A DNA stretch of 64,000 nt from Gillisia sp. Hel_I_86 (GTDB lineage Bacteria > Bacteroidota > Bacteroidia > Flavobacteriales > Flavobacteriaceae): positions 62,001 through 126,000 of the forward strand of contig NZ_VISE01000001.1 of NCBI RefSeq assembly GCF_007827275.1, read 5' to 3'. The position numbers and the translations under genes are program-made. The notes under the pieces were generated by a model. That model worked only from the letters and a program-made list of their open reading frames with translations, did no database searches and had not been told where the DNA came from. Position 1 is the first letter of the stretch. Each line of letters starts with the position of its first letter. Shown in pieces: positions 1-8,726 of this stretch.

Positions 1-1334
1 ATCTCTGGATAATGACTTCCAATAATCCCACATTCCAATCCGGCGTGGCATGCAGCCACATCTGCTTTTTCATCAAATAGTTTAGAATATAGGTTATCCA
101 ATACGGTTAAAATATCTGAATTTCTATTTGGTGCCCAACCAGGATAGTCTCCAGATAAAGTAACTTCAAAACCTGCAAGCTCAAAACTGGCTTTTAAAGA
201 ATTTGTAAGATCGTCTTTAGAAGATTCTACAGAAGATCTTGTAAGACATTTTAAATTGATATTTCCATCCTTAATTTCAACTTTTGCCAAGTTATTTGAT
301 GTTTCCACCAAACCTTCGATCTCGGGGCTCATTCTAAACACCCCATTGTGCAAGGCATAGATCGCTTTTAAAATGGTTTCCTGAATATCTGAATCCATCA
401 CCTTTGTAGGAGTATCTACTTTTACTATTTCTAGCTTCATTTTTGGCTCCAACTTCGCATATTCGGTTTTAATGGCCTCAAAATCTTGCACCAATTCAGA
501 TTCAAAAGCTTTGATCTGAAAATCATCTACCATTACCAATGCAACACTTTCTCTAGGTATGGCATTTCTAAGTCCGCCTCCATTTATTTCAGCAATACGA
601 ATCCCGAAATTTTCTGATGCTGCATACAATAGCCGATTCATTAATTTATTGGCATTTCCCAATCCTTTAATAATGTCCATGCCAGAATGTCCACCTTGCA
701 ATCCATTCAGTGTGATTTTAAAGGCACTCATGTCTTCGGGAGCCTCTTCTTGGGTATATTTTCTGGTTGCGGTTACATCTATTCCTCCTGCACAGCCAAT
801 TCCAATTTCATCATCCTCTTCGGTATCCAGATTCAAAAGGATCTCTCCTTTTAATAATCCCGGTTCTAAACCCTTGGCACCAGTCATTCCCGTTTCCTCA
901 TCTATAGTGAACAAGGCTTCAAGAGCGGGATGTTCTATGGTATCACTTTCCAGGATCGCCATTATGGTGGCAACTCCTAACCCATTATCGGCCCCCAAAG
1001 TGGTTCCTTTTGCCCTTACCCAATCGCCATCCACATACATTTCGATTCCCTGGGTATCAAAATCGAATTGTGTCTCATTGTTTTTTTGATGCACCATATC
1101 CAGGTGGGACTGTAAAACCACCGCTTTTCGATCTTCCATTCCAGCCGTTGCCGGTTTCTTGATAATTACATTCCCCACTTTATCCACAAGCGTTTCCAAA
1201 TTGAGTTTGTTCCCAAAGCTTTTCATAAACTCGATTACCCGTTCCTCTTTCTTGGATGGTCGGGGAATTTCATTAAGATCGGCGAATTTGTTCCATAAAA
1301 CTTTGGGTTCTTGTGCTCTTATTTCTTCATTCAT
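1..1334 (-). CDS. pepD: Aminoacyl-histidine dipeptidase (M20 family, PepD-like), 3' end cut off by the window
   Basis: Reading the minus strand from an ATG at 1334 gives an open frame of about 444 codons that runs off the left edge. It is a cytosolic zinc dipeptidase of the M20C (PepD) type, which releases amino acids from dipeptides such as Xaa-His. Metal and catalytic residues are visible: H77 and D79 in SHLDMVH, D116 in GADNGLG, and E146-E147 in DEETG, followed by LNLDTEED. PepD proteins are usually about 485 residues, so some 40 residues are missing. The start gives the family's normal N-terminus (MNEEIRAQEP). A promoter-like TTC-N19-TATCTTTG lies just upstream, and the gene is divergent from the DUF3810 gene. 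The family is certain; the exact substrate is inferred. Confidence 0.93.
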   Translation of the reverse strand, partial: MNEEIRAQEPKVLWNKFADLNEIPRPSKKEERVIEFMKSFGNKLNLETLVDKVGNVIIKKPATAGMEDRKAVVLQSHLDMVHQKNNETQFDFDTQGIEMYVDGDWVRAKGTTLGADNGLGVATIMAILESDTIEHPALEALFTIDEETGMTGAKGLEPGLLKGEILLNLDTEEDDEIGIGCAGGIDVTATRKYTQEEAPEDMSAFKITLNGLQGGHSGMDIIKGLGNANKLMNRLLYAASENFGIRIAEINGGGLRNAIPRESVALVMVDDFQIKAFESELVQDFEAIKTEYAKLEPKMKLEIVKVDTPTKVMDSDIQETILKAIYALHNGVFRMSPEIEGLVETSNNLAKVEIKDGNINLKCLTRSSVESSKDDLTNSLKASFELAGFEVTLSGDYPGWAPNRNSDILTVLDNLYSKLFDEKADVAACHAGLECGIIGSHYPE

Positions 1335-1357
1335 AGTATTAATATTTGCTATATTCA

Positions 1358-1387
1358 CAAAGATATTGGTAATTCACAAACCATGAA
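1358..1387 (-). promoter_or_regulatory. Bacteroidota-type promoter for pepD
   Basis: On the minus strand TTC (1387-1385) is followed after 19 nt by TATCTTTG (1365-1358), which matches the TAnnTTTG -7 consensus exactly and the TTG -33 element in two of three positions. The predicted transcript starts about 15-20 nt before the pepD ATG. Confidence 0.5.
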
Positions 1388-1421
1388 ATTTTGTTGTAGT
1401 TTATTAGAATTAATTTGAAAA

Positions 1422-2495
1422 GTGAGAAATAGAACCACTCTTGTTTTAGCCATTTTATTGCCAATACAAATTGTTGTCATTAAGATTATTTCGGCTTTCC
1501 CAAATTTTATAGAAACATGGTATAGCACAGGGATTTATCCATATATCGCAAAAATAATGCGGTTCTCATTGGGGATATTCCCATTTTCCATAGGAGATCT
1601 TTTATATACTTTTTTTATCATTTCAATAATCAGATGGGTATACATTCGATTTAAAACACAGTTCAGAGGTTTTAGAAAATGGTCTTTGCACCTTCTTGCT
1701 GCCTTTTCTATTATCTATGCGTGTTTTCATATATTTTGGGGCTTCAATTACTACAGGCTTCCACTCCACCGAACTTTAAAAATAAAAAATACTTATACTA
1801 CTGAAGAATTGGTGCTATTAACCGAAACGCTTATTAAAAAGTCCAATCAGGTACATACGGGTTTAGTGGATAACGATTCTCTTAAAGTTGATTATAAATT
1901 TAAAAAAACGTCACTCTTCAGAAAAACCATTGAAGGTTATGAGAGCTTAAGCACTAAATATCCTAAACTTACTTATGAAGGCAAGAGCTTAAAAAGGTCG
2001 CTTTATAGTATTCCACTAACTTATATGGGGTTTAATGGATATCTAAACCCACTTACTAATGAAGCCCAGGTAAATACGCAGATCGTAAAATATAAAATCC
2101 CAACCACTGCCAGTCATGAAATTGGGCATCAATTGGGCTTTGCAAAGGAAAACGAAGCAAATTTTATAGCTTGTTTAGCTACCATAAACCATCCAGATCC
2201 ATATTTTCAATACTCGGGATTCACCTTTGCTTTAAGATATTGTTTAAACGAACTGTATTTGCGGGATCAGGCTAAAGCAGATGAACTTTTAAAGAAGATT
2301 CATCCCGGGATCTTGGCCAATTACAAAGAAGTGAGGGATTTTTGGGAAACGCATCAAAATCCTTTAGAGCCTATTTTTCAGGTTACCTATAATGGCTTTT
2401 TAAAAGCCAACAATCAAGCTGAAGGAATGAAAAGCTACAGTTATGTGGTGGCATTATTGGTCAATTATTTTGATGATGTGGAAAATGCTTTTTAA
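1422..2495 (+). CDS. DUF3810 family membrane protein with HExxH motif
   Basis: The protein has 357 residues and a GTG start. Three hydrophobic segments (about residues 6-26, 47-72 and 89-107) are followed by a soluble domain. That domain holds SHEIGHQLGFAKENEANF, giving H232, E233 and H236 with E243 or E245 as a possible third metal ligand. This is the pattern of a zinc metallopeptidase. The family is DUF3810, common in Bacteroidota, and to my knowledge its substrate is unknown. An inner-membrane location with the HExxH domain outside the first three helices is inferred. It stands alone between the divergent pepD and the amidohydrolase operon. The start has no Shine-Dalgarno sequence, as usual in this phylum. 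Confidence 0.85.
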   Translation: MRNRTTLVLAILLPIQIVVIKIISAFPNFIETWYSTGIYPYIAKIMRFSLGIFPFSIGDLLYTFFIISIIRWVYIRFKTQFRGFRKWSLHLLAAFSIIYACFHIFWGFNYYRLPLHRTLKIKNTYTTEELVLLTETLIKKSNQVHTGLVDNDSLKVDYKFKKTSLFRKTIEGYESLSTKYPKLTYEGKSLKRSLYSIPLTYMGFNGYLNPLTNEAQVNTQIVKYKIPTTASHEIGHQLGFAKENEANFIACLATINHPDPYFQYSGFTFALRYCLNELYLRDQAKADELLKKIHPGILANYKEVRDFWETHQNPLEPIFQVTYNGFLKANNQAEGMKSYSYVVALLVNYFDDVENAF

Positions 2496-2537
2496 GTAAT
2501 TCCCAAATCCATAAAATATTCTTAAATTCAACTTTCT

Positions 2538-2545
2538 TAATTTTG
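2538..2545 (+). promoter_or_regulatory. -7 element of the amidohydrolase operon
   Basis: TAATTTTG matches TAnnTTTG exactly and lies 31 nt before the ATG at 2577. No TTG sits at the expected distance; the nearest is a TTC with a 16-nt spacer, so this is a half-supported promoter. Confidence 0.4.
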
Positions 2546-2576
2546 AAAAACTATCACTTTTAAAACTACCGATTTT

Positions 2577-5552
2577 ATGAGATTAAAACTTCTACTCTGT
2601 TGCCTTGCGATTTTTTCAGGGCTCAACTTGTATGCTCAAGATTACTTTCCAAACAATGATGGTGTAAAATCTGAAAACACCAATTATACGGTTTTCAAAA
2701 ATGCTAAAATTCACGTAGATCCAACAACGATTATAGAAAATGGGATGATCGCGGTGAAAGAAGGTAAAATAACTGCTGTGGGCAAAAGCATTCCTGTTTC
2801 TAAAAACAGTATTGTAATAGATCTGAAAGGTAAAGACGTCTATCCATCCTTTATTGAAATCTATAGTGATTTTGGAATGAAGAAACCAACAAAAGCTAAT
2901 AGCGGTAATGGGCAACCGCAATATAATGCAAGTCGGGAAGGCTATTATTGGAACGATCATATTCGTCCCGAAACAAACGCATTGGAATCTTTCACTTTTA
3001 ATAAGACCGAAGCAGAGAAATTTCAGAAAAACGGATTTGGAGTTGTGAACACGCATCTTGCAGATGGAATTATGCGCGGAACCGGAATGTTGGTAAGCTT
3101 GAATGCTGAAGGGTCTGAGGGAGATCGAATTTTAAAGGACAGATCGGCTAATTTTCTTTCCTTCGATAAAAGTGTCCAATCCAGACAATCCTACCCTACA
3201 TCAATCATGGGCGCAATGGCATTGTTAAGGCAAACCTATATCGATGCCGCTTGGTACGAAAAAGGAAATATCACTAATAAAGATCTCGCTCTAGAGGCCT
3301 TAAATAGAAATAAAAATTTAGTCCAGATCTTCAAGACAGATAATTTATTGGACGAATTAAGGGCCGATAAGGTTGGGGACGAAAATGGGATCCAATACTT
3401 GATTTTTGGTAGCGGAAATGAATTTGAACGAATTGCTGAAATCAAGAATACCGATGCCACGTTTATTATTCCATTGGATTTTCCGGATGCATACGATGTG
3501 GAAAATCCATTTATGGCAAATAATGTGAGTTTGCAAGACATGAAGCGATGGAATCAGGCTCCATCTAACCTAATGCAGCTCGCTAAAAATAACATTCCTT
3601 TTATTTTAACAACCCATAATTTAAAAGATGAAAAAAAATTCAAAGAGAACCTTCTAAAAGCCATTTCTTACGGCTTGGATAAAAACATTGCACTTGCCGC
3701 GCTAACCACGACCCCGGCAAAATTCTTGGGAGAGGAAAATAAATTGGGAGTGATCAAACAAGGGGCTTGGGCGAATTTTTTAATCACTTCAGGAGATGTT
3801 TTTGATAAAGAAACGATCCTATTTGAAAATTGGATACAAGGCCAAAAAGTGGTTCTTGACAATATGAATACTGCAAACCTTGAAGGGAAATACACGTTGG
3901 CGGTAGACGGAAAGAAGTATGACCTGGAAATTACGGGAAAACCAAATGCTCCCAAAGCCGAAGTAAAACTAGGCGATGCTAAGATAAAATCTAAACTATC
4001 TTATACAGATACCTGGATGCAATTACTATTATCGTCGCCAGATTCCACCAAAACAGAATACACCAGATTGGTTGCAAAAGTGACCGATGATACTAATAAA
4101 ATAAATGGCCGAGCTATTTTAAGCAATGGGCAGGAGACTTCTTTCACTGCAACAAAAGCTTCTGATTCAACAAAAGTAGCTAAGAAAAAAGAAGAAGATA
4201 AAAAAGAAACCATTTATCCAATTGTACCATTAAGCTTCCCAAATATGGCATACGGATTTAAGGAACTTCCTAAGCAAGAAGATATTTTATTTAAAAATGC
4301 AACCGTTTGGACGAATACCGACAAAGGAATTTTGGAGAAAGCAGACGTATTAATTAAGAATGGAAAAATTGCCGGGGTGGGCACCAATTTAAATGCGGGA
4401 AAAGCGAAAGTTATCGATGCTTCAGGGAAACATTTAACTACTGGGATTATAGATGAGCATTCACATATTGGAGCCTCCGCCATTAATGAAGCAGGGCAAA
4501 ACTCTACTGCCGAAGTTACCATGGAAGATGTTATAGATCCTACAGATATCAATATTTATAGAAACCTTGCAGGGGGCGTAACCACAATTCAATTATTACA
4601 TGGTTCAGCAAATCCTATTGGAGGGCGTTCTGCGATCATGAAATTAAAATGGGGATCTAATGCGAAGGATATGATCTTCCCGGACTCACCCAAATTTATA
4701 AAGTTTGCACTTGGTGAGAATGTAAAACAATCCAATTGGGACAGTAAAAGCAGGTTTCCACAAACCAGAATGGGCGTGGAACAAGTCTTTACAGATTATT
4801 TTAGTCAGGCTAGAGATTACGAAGCAGCTAAGAAAACCGGCAATTACAGGAAGGATATAGAAATGGAAACTCTTGTTGAAATTTTGAATGGGAATCGGTT
4901 TGTAAGTAGTCATTCATACGTACAAAGTGAAATAAATATGCTTATGAAAGTTGCAGAAGCCTTTGATTTCAGGATCAATACCTTCACCCATATTTTAGAA
5001 GGCTACAAAGTTGCCGATAAAATGAAAGAACATGGTGCGGGAGCATCTACGTTTTCAGATTGGTGGGCTTACAAATATGAAGTAAAGGACGCTATCCCAT
5101 ACAATGCAGCAATCATGCACAATGCAGGACTTACTGTTGCTATTAATAGTGATGATGGGGAAATGAGCAGAAGATTGAATCAAGAAGCGGCGAAAAGTGT
5201 GAAATACGGAGGGGTTTCGGAAGAAGAAGCTTGGAAATTTGTCACTTTGAATCCTGCTAAACTGTTGCATTTGGAGCATCGAGTTGGAAGTATCGAAACT
5301 GGCAAAGATGGGGATGTAGTTTTATGGTCCGGAAATCCATTATCTATTTATAGCAAAGCCGAAAAAACACTTATAGAAGGAACGGTTTATTTTGATATTG
5401 AAAAAGATAAGGAACTTCGGAATGAAATTGCTCAACAAAAGAATATGCTGACCGGGCAAATGCTAAGCGCAAAGAATGGTGGAGCAAAAACACAACCTGC
5501 TACAAAGAAAGAAGATCAAAAAATGCATTGTGACACTTTGGAAACTTATTAA
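2577..5552 (+). CDS. Secreted two-module amidohydrolase
   Basis: This 991-residue protein opens with a signal peptide (about residues 1-20, ending LNLYAQ). Two amidohydrolase-like modules follow. The first (about 35-440) has the small beta-sandwich start typical of the superfamily (NGMIAVKEGKITAVGK), but reads EIYSDFG where an HxH metal motif is expected. A linker of about 120 residues, rich in K, D and T, follows. The second module (about 575-960) keeps the metal site: H628-S-H630 in DEHSHIGA, H779, H805 in FTHILEG and D859 in NSDDGE. It resembles imidazolonepropionase/prolidase-type amidohydrolases of flavobacteria; the substrate is unknown. The next amidohydrolase gene begins 2 bp after the stop, so the two are surely co-transcribed. 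Periplasmic or surface location is inferred. Confidence 0.88.
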   Translation: MRLKLLLCCLAIFSGLNLYAQDYFPNNDGVKSENTNYTVFKNAKIHVDPTTIIENGMIAVKEGKITAVGKSIPVSKNSIVIDLKGKDVYPSFIEIYSDFGMKKPTKANSGNGQPQYNASREGYYWNDHIRPETNALESFTFNKTEAEKFQKNGFGVVNTHLADGIMRGTGMLVSLNAEGSEGDRILKDRSANFLSFDKSVQSRQSYPTSIMGAMALLRQTYIDAAWYEKGNITNKDLALEALNRNKNLVQIFKTDNLLDELRADKVGDENGIQYLIFGSGNEFERIAEIKNTDATFIIPLDFPDAYDVENPFMANNVSLQDMKRWNQAPSNLMQLAKNNIPFILTTHNLKDEKKFKENLLKAISYGLDKNIALAALTTTPAKFLGEENKLGVIKQGAWANFLITSGDVFDKETILFENWIQGQKVVLDNMNTANLEGKYTLAVDGKKYDLEITGKPNAPKAEVKLGDAKIKSKLSYTDTWMQLLLSSPDSTKTEYTRLVAKVTDDTNKINGRAILSNGQETSFTATKASDSTKVAKKKEEDKKETIYPIVPLSFPNMAYGFKELPKQEDILFKNATVWTNTDKGILEKADVLIKNGKIAGVGTNLNAGKAKVIDASGKHLTTGIIDEHSHIGASAINEAGQNSTAEVTMEDVIDPTDINIYRNLAGGVTTIQLLHGSANPIGGRSAIMKLKWGSNAKDMIFPDSPKFIKFALGENVKQSNWDSKSRFPQTRMGVEQVFTDYFSQARDYEAAKKTGNYRKDIEMETLVEILNGNRFVSSHSYVQSEINMLMKVAEAFDFRINTFTHILEGYKVADKMKEHGAGASTFSDWWAYKYEVKDAIPYNAAIMHNAGLTVAINSDDGEMSRRLNQEAAKSVKYGGVSEEEAWKFVTLNPAKLLHLEHRVGSIETGKDGDVVLWSGNPLSIYSKAEKTLIEGTVYFDIEKDKELRNEIAQQKNMLTGQMLSAKNGGAKTQPATKKEDQKMHCDTLETY

Positions 5553-5554
5553 TA

Positions 5555-6877
5555 ATGGAAATGATGAAAAGATTAAAAATAACACTCTTACTAGGAATTT
5601 TAATAATGACTAGTTCAATATATGCACAGCAAACCCCTGCTCCTACTCAAAATGAAGCAGTGACTATTGTAGGTGCGACTGCTCATATTGGAAATGGAGA
5701 GGTCATAGAAAACAGTCTTATAATTTTTGAAAACGGAATCTTAACACAGGTTTTGGATGCTACCACAACCAAAATGCAATACCGGGGAACTGTTATAAAT
5801 GCTGAAGGAAAACATGTGTATCCCGGCTTTATTGCTCCTAACACTACATTAGGTTTAGTAGAAATAGCTTCTCTAAGACCTACAGATGATGAGGATGAAA
5901 TAGGTGAAATGTTGCCACATATTAGAAGTTTGGCAGCCTATAATGCTGAAAGCCAAATTGTAGAAAGTATGAGGCCAAATGGCGTTTTAATTGGGCAAAT
6001 AGTTCCAAGGGGAGGAACAATTTCAGGAACCTCTTCAGTTGTTCAGTTTGATGCTTGGAACTGGGAAGATGCTGCAATTAAGAAAGATGGAGGTCTTCAT
6101 ATTAACTGGCCAAATAGTTTTAAACGTGGAAGATGGTGGTTAGGTGAAGAAAGAGGATTGAAACCAAATGAAAAATATGCCGAAGAGGTTTTAAAACTAA
6201 CACAGTTTTTTAATAATTCCAGAGCCTATGTAGCGGGAGATCAACAGCAAGAAAATTTGCCTTATAAATCTATGGAAACTGTTTTCAATAATGGAAAAAA
6301 AGTATTTGTTCATGTAGATGGAGAACGTGAGATTATGGATGCCATTCAGTTTAAAAAAGACCAAAATTTAAAAGACATGGTAATTGTTGGTGGTTACGAT
6401 GCTGTAAAAGTTGCAGACCTTCTAAAAGCCGAAAACATAGCGGTGTTAGCGCCTCGCCCTCATAAAACACCGAATCAAGATGATGAAGATTATGACTATA
6501 ATTACAAACTTGCCAAGTTACTTACAGATAAAGGAATTTTAGTTGGATTGGAAAGCAGCGGACAAATGGAACGTGCTAGTACCCGAAACTTGCCTTTTTA
6601 TGCAGGAACCGTTGCAGCAAGTGGAATAGATAAAGAAGAAGCCCTAAAATTGATTACTTTAAACAATGCAAAAATCCTAGGAATAGATGACAGGTTGGGA
6701 ACCTTGGAAAAAGGAAAAGATGCTACACTTTTTATTAGTGAAGGGGATGCCTTGGATATGCGAACAAACAAGTTGAGTAAAGCTTTTATACAAGGAAGAG
6801 AATTGAGTTTGGAAAGTCATCAAACTGAGTTATACCATAGGTATTCAGATAAATATGAAAGCCGGAATAAGGACTGA
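5555..6877 (+). CDS. Secreted amidohydrolase-like partner protein lacking HxH
   Basis: The 440-residue product has a signal peptide (about 1-24, cut near SIYAQQ). Next come the amidohydrolase N-terminal beta elements (ENSLIIFENGILTQVLD) and a C-terminal composite-sandwich return (GTLEKGKDATLFISEGD). Where the catalytic HxH should follow GKHVYPGF, the sequence reads IAPNTT, and the late Asp position reads LESSGQ. Only one typical His (VHVDGERE) is obvious. It therefore looks like an amidohydrolase fold with a degenerate metal site, possibly a structural or regulatory partner of the protein encoded 2 bp upstream. Such pairs recur in Bacteroidota genomes. Function is unknown. Confidence 0.82.
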   Translation: MEMMKRLKITLLLGILIMTSSIYAQQTPAPTQNEAVTIVGATAHIGNGEVIENSLIIFENGILTQVLDATTTKMQYRGTVINAEGKHVYPGFIAPNTTLGLVEIASLRPTDDEDEIGEMLPHIRSLAAYNAESQIVESMRPNGVLIGQIVPRGGTISGTSSVVQFDAWNWEDAAIKKDGGLHINWPNSFKRGRWWLGEERGLKPNEKYAEEVLKLTQFFNNSRAYVAGDQQQENLPYKSMETVFNNGKKVFVHVDGEREIMDAIQFKKDQNLKDMVIVGGYDAVKVADLLKAENIAVLAPRPHKTPNQDDEDYDYNYKLAKLLTDKGILVGLESSGQMERASTRNLPFYAGTVAASGIDKEEALKLITLNNAKILGIDDRLGTLEKGKDATLFISEGDALDMRTNKLSKAFIQGRELSLESHQTELYHRYSDKYESRNKD

Positions 6878-6892
6878 TTTTTAGAAGTATTT

Positions 6893-7710
6893 ACATGTCA
6901 AGTTTGAGCGGGATTCCTCCTTTGCCGGAATGACAATGAACCCAGCCCTGTCATTCTGAAAGGAGCACAGCGGATTGAAGAATCTCAATGAAATCATTTT
7001 GTCACATTAAAGACTTCTCGACTCCGCTCGAAGTGACCATAAAAAAGCAACTGTCATTCTGAAAGGTACGAAGTGGAGTGAAGAACCCCTACATGTCAAG
7101 TTTGAGCGGGATTCCGCCTTCGTCGGAATGACAATGAACCCAGCCCTGTCATTCTGAAAGGAGCACAGCGGATTGAAGAATCTCAATGAAATCATTTTGT
7201 CACATTAAAGACTTCTCGACTCCGCTCGAAGTGACCATAAAAAAGCAACTGTCATTCTGAAAGGAACGAAGTGGAGTGAAGAATCCCTACATGTCAAGTT
7301 TGAGCGGGATTCCGCCTTCGTCGGAATGACAATGAACCCAGCCCTGTCATTCTGAAAGGAGCACAGCGGATTGAAGAATCTCAATGAAATCATTTTGTCA
7401 CATTAAAGACTTCTCGACTCCGCTCGAAGTGACCATAAAAAAGCAACTGTCATTCTGAAAGGAACGAAGTGGAGTGAAGAATCCCTACATGTCAAGTTTG
7501 AGCGGGATTCCGCCTTCGTCGGAATGACAATGAACCCAGCCCTGTCATTCTGAAAGGAGCACAGCGGATTGAAGAATCTCAATGAAATCATTTTGTCACA
7601 TTAAAGACTTCTCGACTCCGCTCGAAGTGACCATAAAAAAGCAACTGTCATTCTGAAAGGAACGAAGTGGAGTGAAGAACCCCTACATGTCAAGTTTGAG
7701 CGGGATTCCG
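6893..7710. repeat. Tandem array of a 198-bp unit, four full copies plus a partial fifth
   Basis: The landmark ACATGTCAAGTTTGAGCGGG recurs at 6893, 7091, 7289, 7487 and 7685, exactly 198 bp apart. The copies are nearly identical, with differences such as CTCCTTTGC/CGCCTTCGT and GGTACG/GGAACG. Each unit holds modules of the form TCATTCTGAAAGG...GAAGAATCTC and CTTCTCGACTCCGCTCGAAGTG, the second an inverted repeat. These are the same kind of repeat modules seen in other gaps of the window. A 62-codon open frame recurs in every unit on the minus strand but is a by-product of the repeat. The fifth copy breaks off at about 7710, just before the next gene's upstream region. The array fills nearly the whole 943-bp gap. 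Confidence 0.95.
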
Positions 7711-7758
7711 ATGGGTCGATTCAGCATGACGATTTACTTAAATTCAAATTGAATATAT

Positions 7759-7784
7759 AACCTCTGATAATTTCAGAGGTTTTA
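7759..7784. terminator. Hairpin terminator between repeat array and methyltransferase gene
   Basis: AACCTCTGA (7759-7767) pairs perfectly with TCAGAGGTT (7773-7781) across a 5-nt loop and is followed by TTTAT. It would end transcription coming from the amidohydrolase operon and the repeat array. The U-tract is short, so strength is uncertain. Confidence 0.55.
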
Positions 7785-7790
7785 TATTTG
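7783..7790 (+). promoter_or_regulatory. -7 element upstream of the TrmH-family gene
   Basis: TATATTTG fits TAnnTTTG exactly and begins inside the tail of the hairpin at 7759-7781. No -33 TTG is found at 17-23 nt because that stretch is the hairpin stem. The leader to the ATG would be about 25 nt. Confidence 0.35.
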
Positions 7791-7820
7791 TAACTATCAA
7801 TAAGTACCTATTTTTACAAC

Positions 7821-8627
7821 ATGATCAAACAAATATCCAGCGCGCAAAATCCAGTAGTTAAAAGGCTGCTTCAGCTTCAGGAAAAATCCAGAAACCGAAA
7901 AAAAGAAGGGGTTTTTATAGTTGAAGGTGTTCGGGAAATTCAGCTTGCTTTTAAAGGAAATTATATTTGCGAGGAACTCTTTTTTTGTGATTCTTTATTT
8001 GCTGCCGAAGGTTTGAAGGATCTAAACACGAATCCTGAAAACCATCCTTTGATCACAGAGTTTTCTAAAGAAGTGTATCAAAAAATAGCGTATCGAGGCA
8101 GCACAGAAGGGGTAATGGCTCTTTTTAGATCTAAAGAATTATCACTGGCTTCATTAAAATTAGACTCCAAAAATCCATTGATTTTGGTTGCCGAAGCTCC
8201 TGAAAAACCTGGAAATATTGGAGCGCTTTTAAGAACTGCAGATGCTGCGAAGGTAGATGCCGTGATCATGGCCAATCCTAAAACAGATCTTTTTAACCCC
8301 AATATCATTAGGTCTAGTGTGGGTTGTATTTTTATAAATAATATTGGCGTTGGTACTACTTCAGAAATAATACGACTTTTAAAGCAGAAGAATATTTCAA
8401 TTTATGCTGCTGCACTGCAGGCTTCAAAAATTTATTCTGAAATAGATTTCACTAGTTCTTCTGCAATAGTTGTGGGAACCGAAGCCACAGGTTTAAGCAA
8501 GGAATGGCTAGATAATTCCACCCAAAATATCATAATCCCAATGAACGGGGAGATAGATAGTATGAATGTATCTGTAGCGGCTGGAATTCTAATTTTCGAA
8601 GCCAAACGTCAGCGGGGCTTTAAATGA
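7821..8627 (+). CDS. TrmH/SpoU-family RNA 2'-O-methyltransferase
   Basis: The 268-residue protein methylates a ribose 2'-OH in rRNA or tRNA using S-adenosylmethionine. The N-terminal part (about 1-100) is the substrate-binding domain (SAQNPVVKRLLQLQEKSRNRKK is the usual opening). The C-terminal SpoU domain shows three motifs: PGNIGALLRTADA, GTEATGLS, and the SAM-pocket motif IPMNGEIDSMNVSVAAGILIFE. Together these form the trefoil-knot active site. The exact RNA site cannot be read from sequence; a 23S rRNA target, as for RlmB relatives, is likely. It is transcribed alone or with the downstream M48 gene, 99 bp away. Confidence 0.9.
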   Translation: MIKQISSAQNPVVKRLLQLQEKSRNRKKEGVFIVEGVREIQLAFKGNYICEELFFCDSLFAAEGLKDLNTNPENHPLITEFSKEVYQKIAYRGSTEGVMALFRSKELSLASLKLDSKNPLILVAEAPEKPGNIGALLRTADAAKVDAVIMANPKTDLFNPNIIRSSVGCIFINNIGVGTTSEIIRLLKQKNISIYAAALQASKIYSEIDFTSSSAIVVGTEATGLSKEWLDNSTQNIIIPMNGEIDSMNVSVAAGILIFEAKRQRGFK

Positions 8628-8726
8628 TGCTTTTTAACTGCCAAATAAAGCATTTGGAACAAATTTTGAATTTTATTCAGTAGATAAAACCTATATTAAT
8701 CCCAAACTTTCAAAACCCAATCCTAC

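Noticed and set aside
2616-5279. Series of minus-strand open frames under the large amidohydrolase gene
   Set aside because: They are antisense shadows of a long, well-supported gene and have no motifs or upstream signals of their own.
7007-7591. Three near-identical 62-codon open frames on the minus strand, 198 bp apart
   Set aside because: They follow exactly the period of the tandem DNA repeat, have no upstream signals and encode low-quality sequence; they are by-products of the array.
6893-7710. CRISPR-like regular spacing
   Set aside because: The whole 198-bp unit is repeated, with no short repeat plus variable spacer structure, and no cas genes are nearby.
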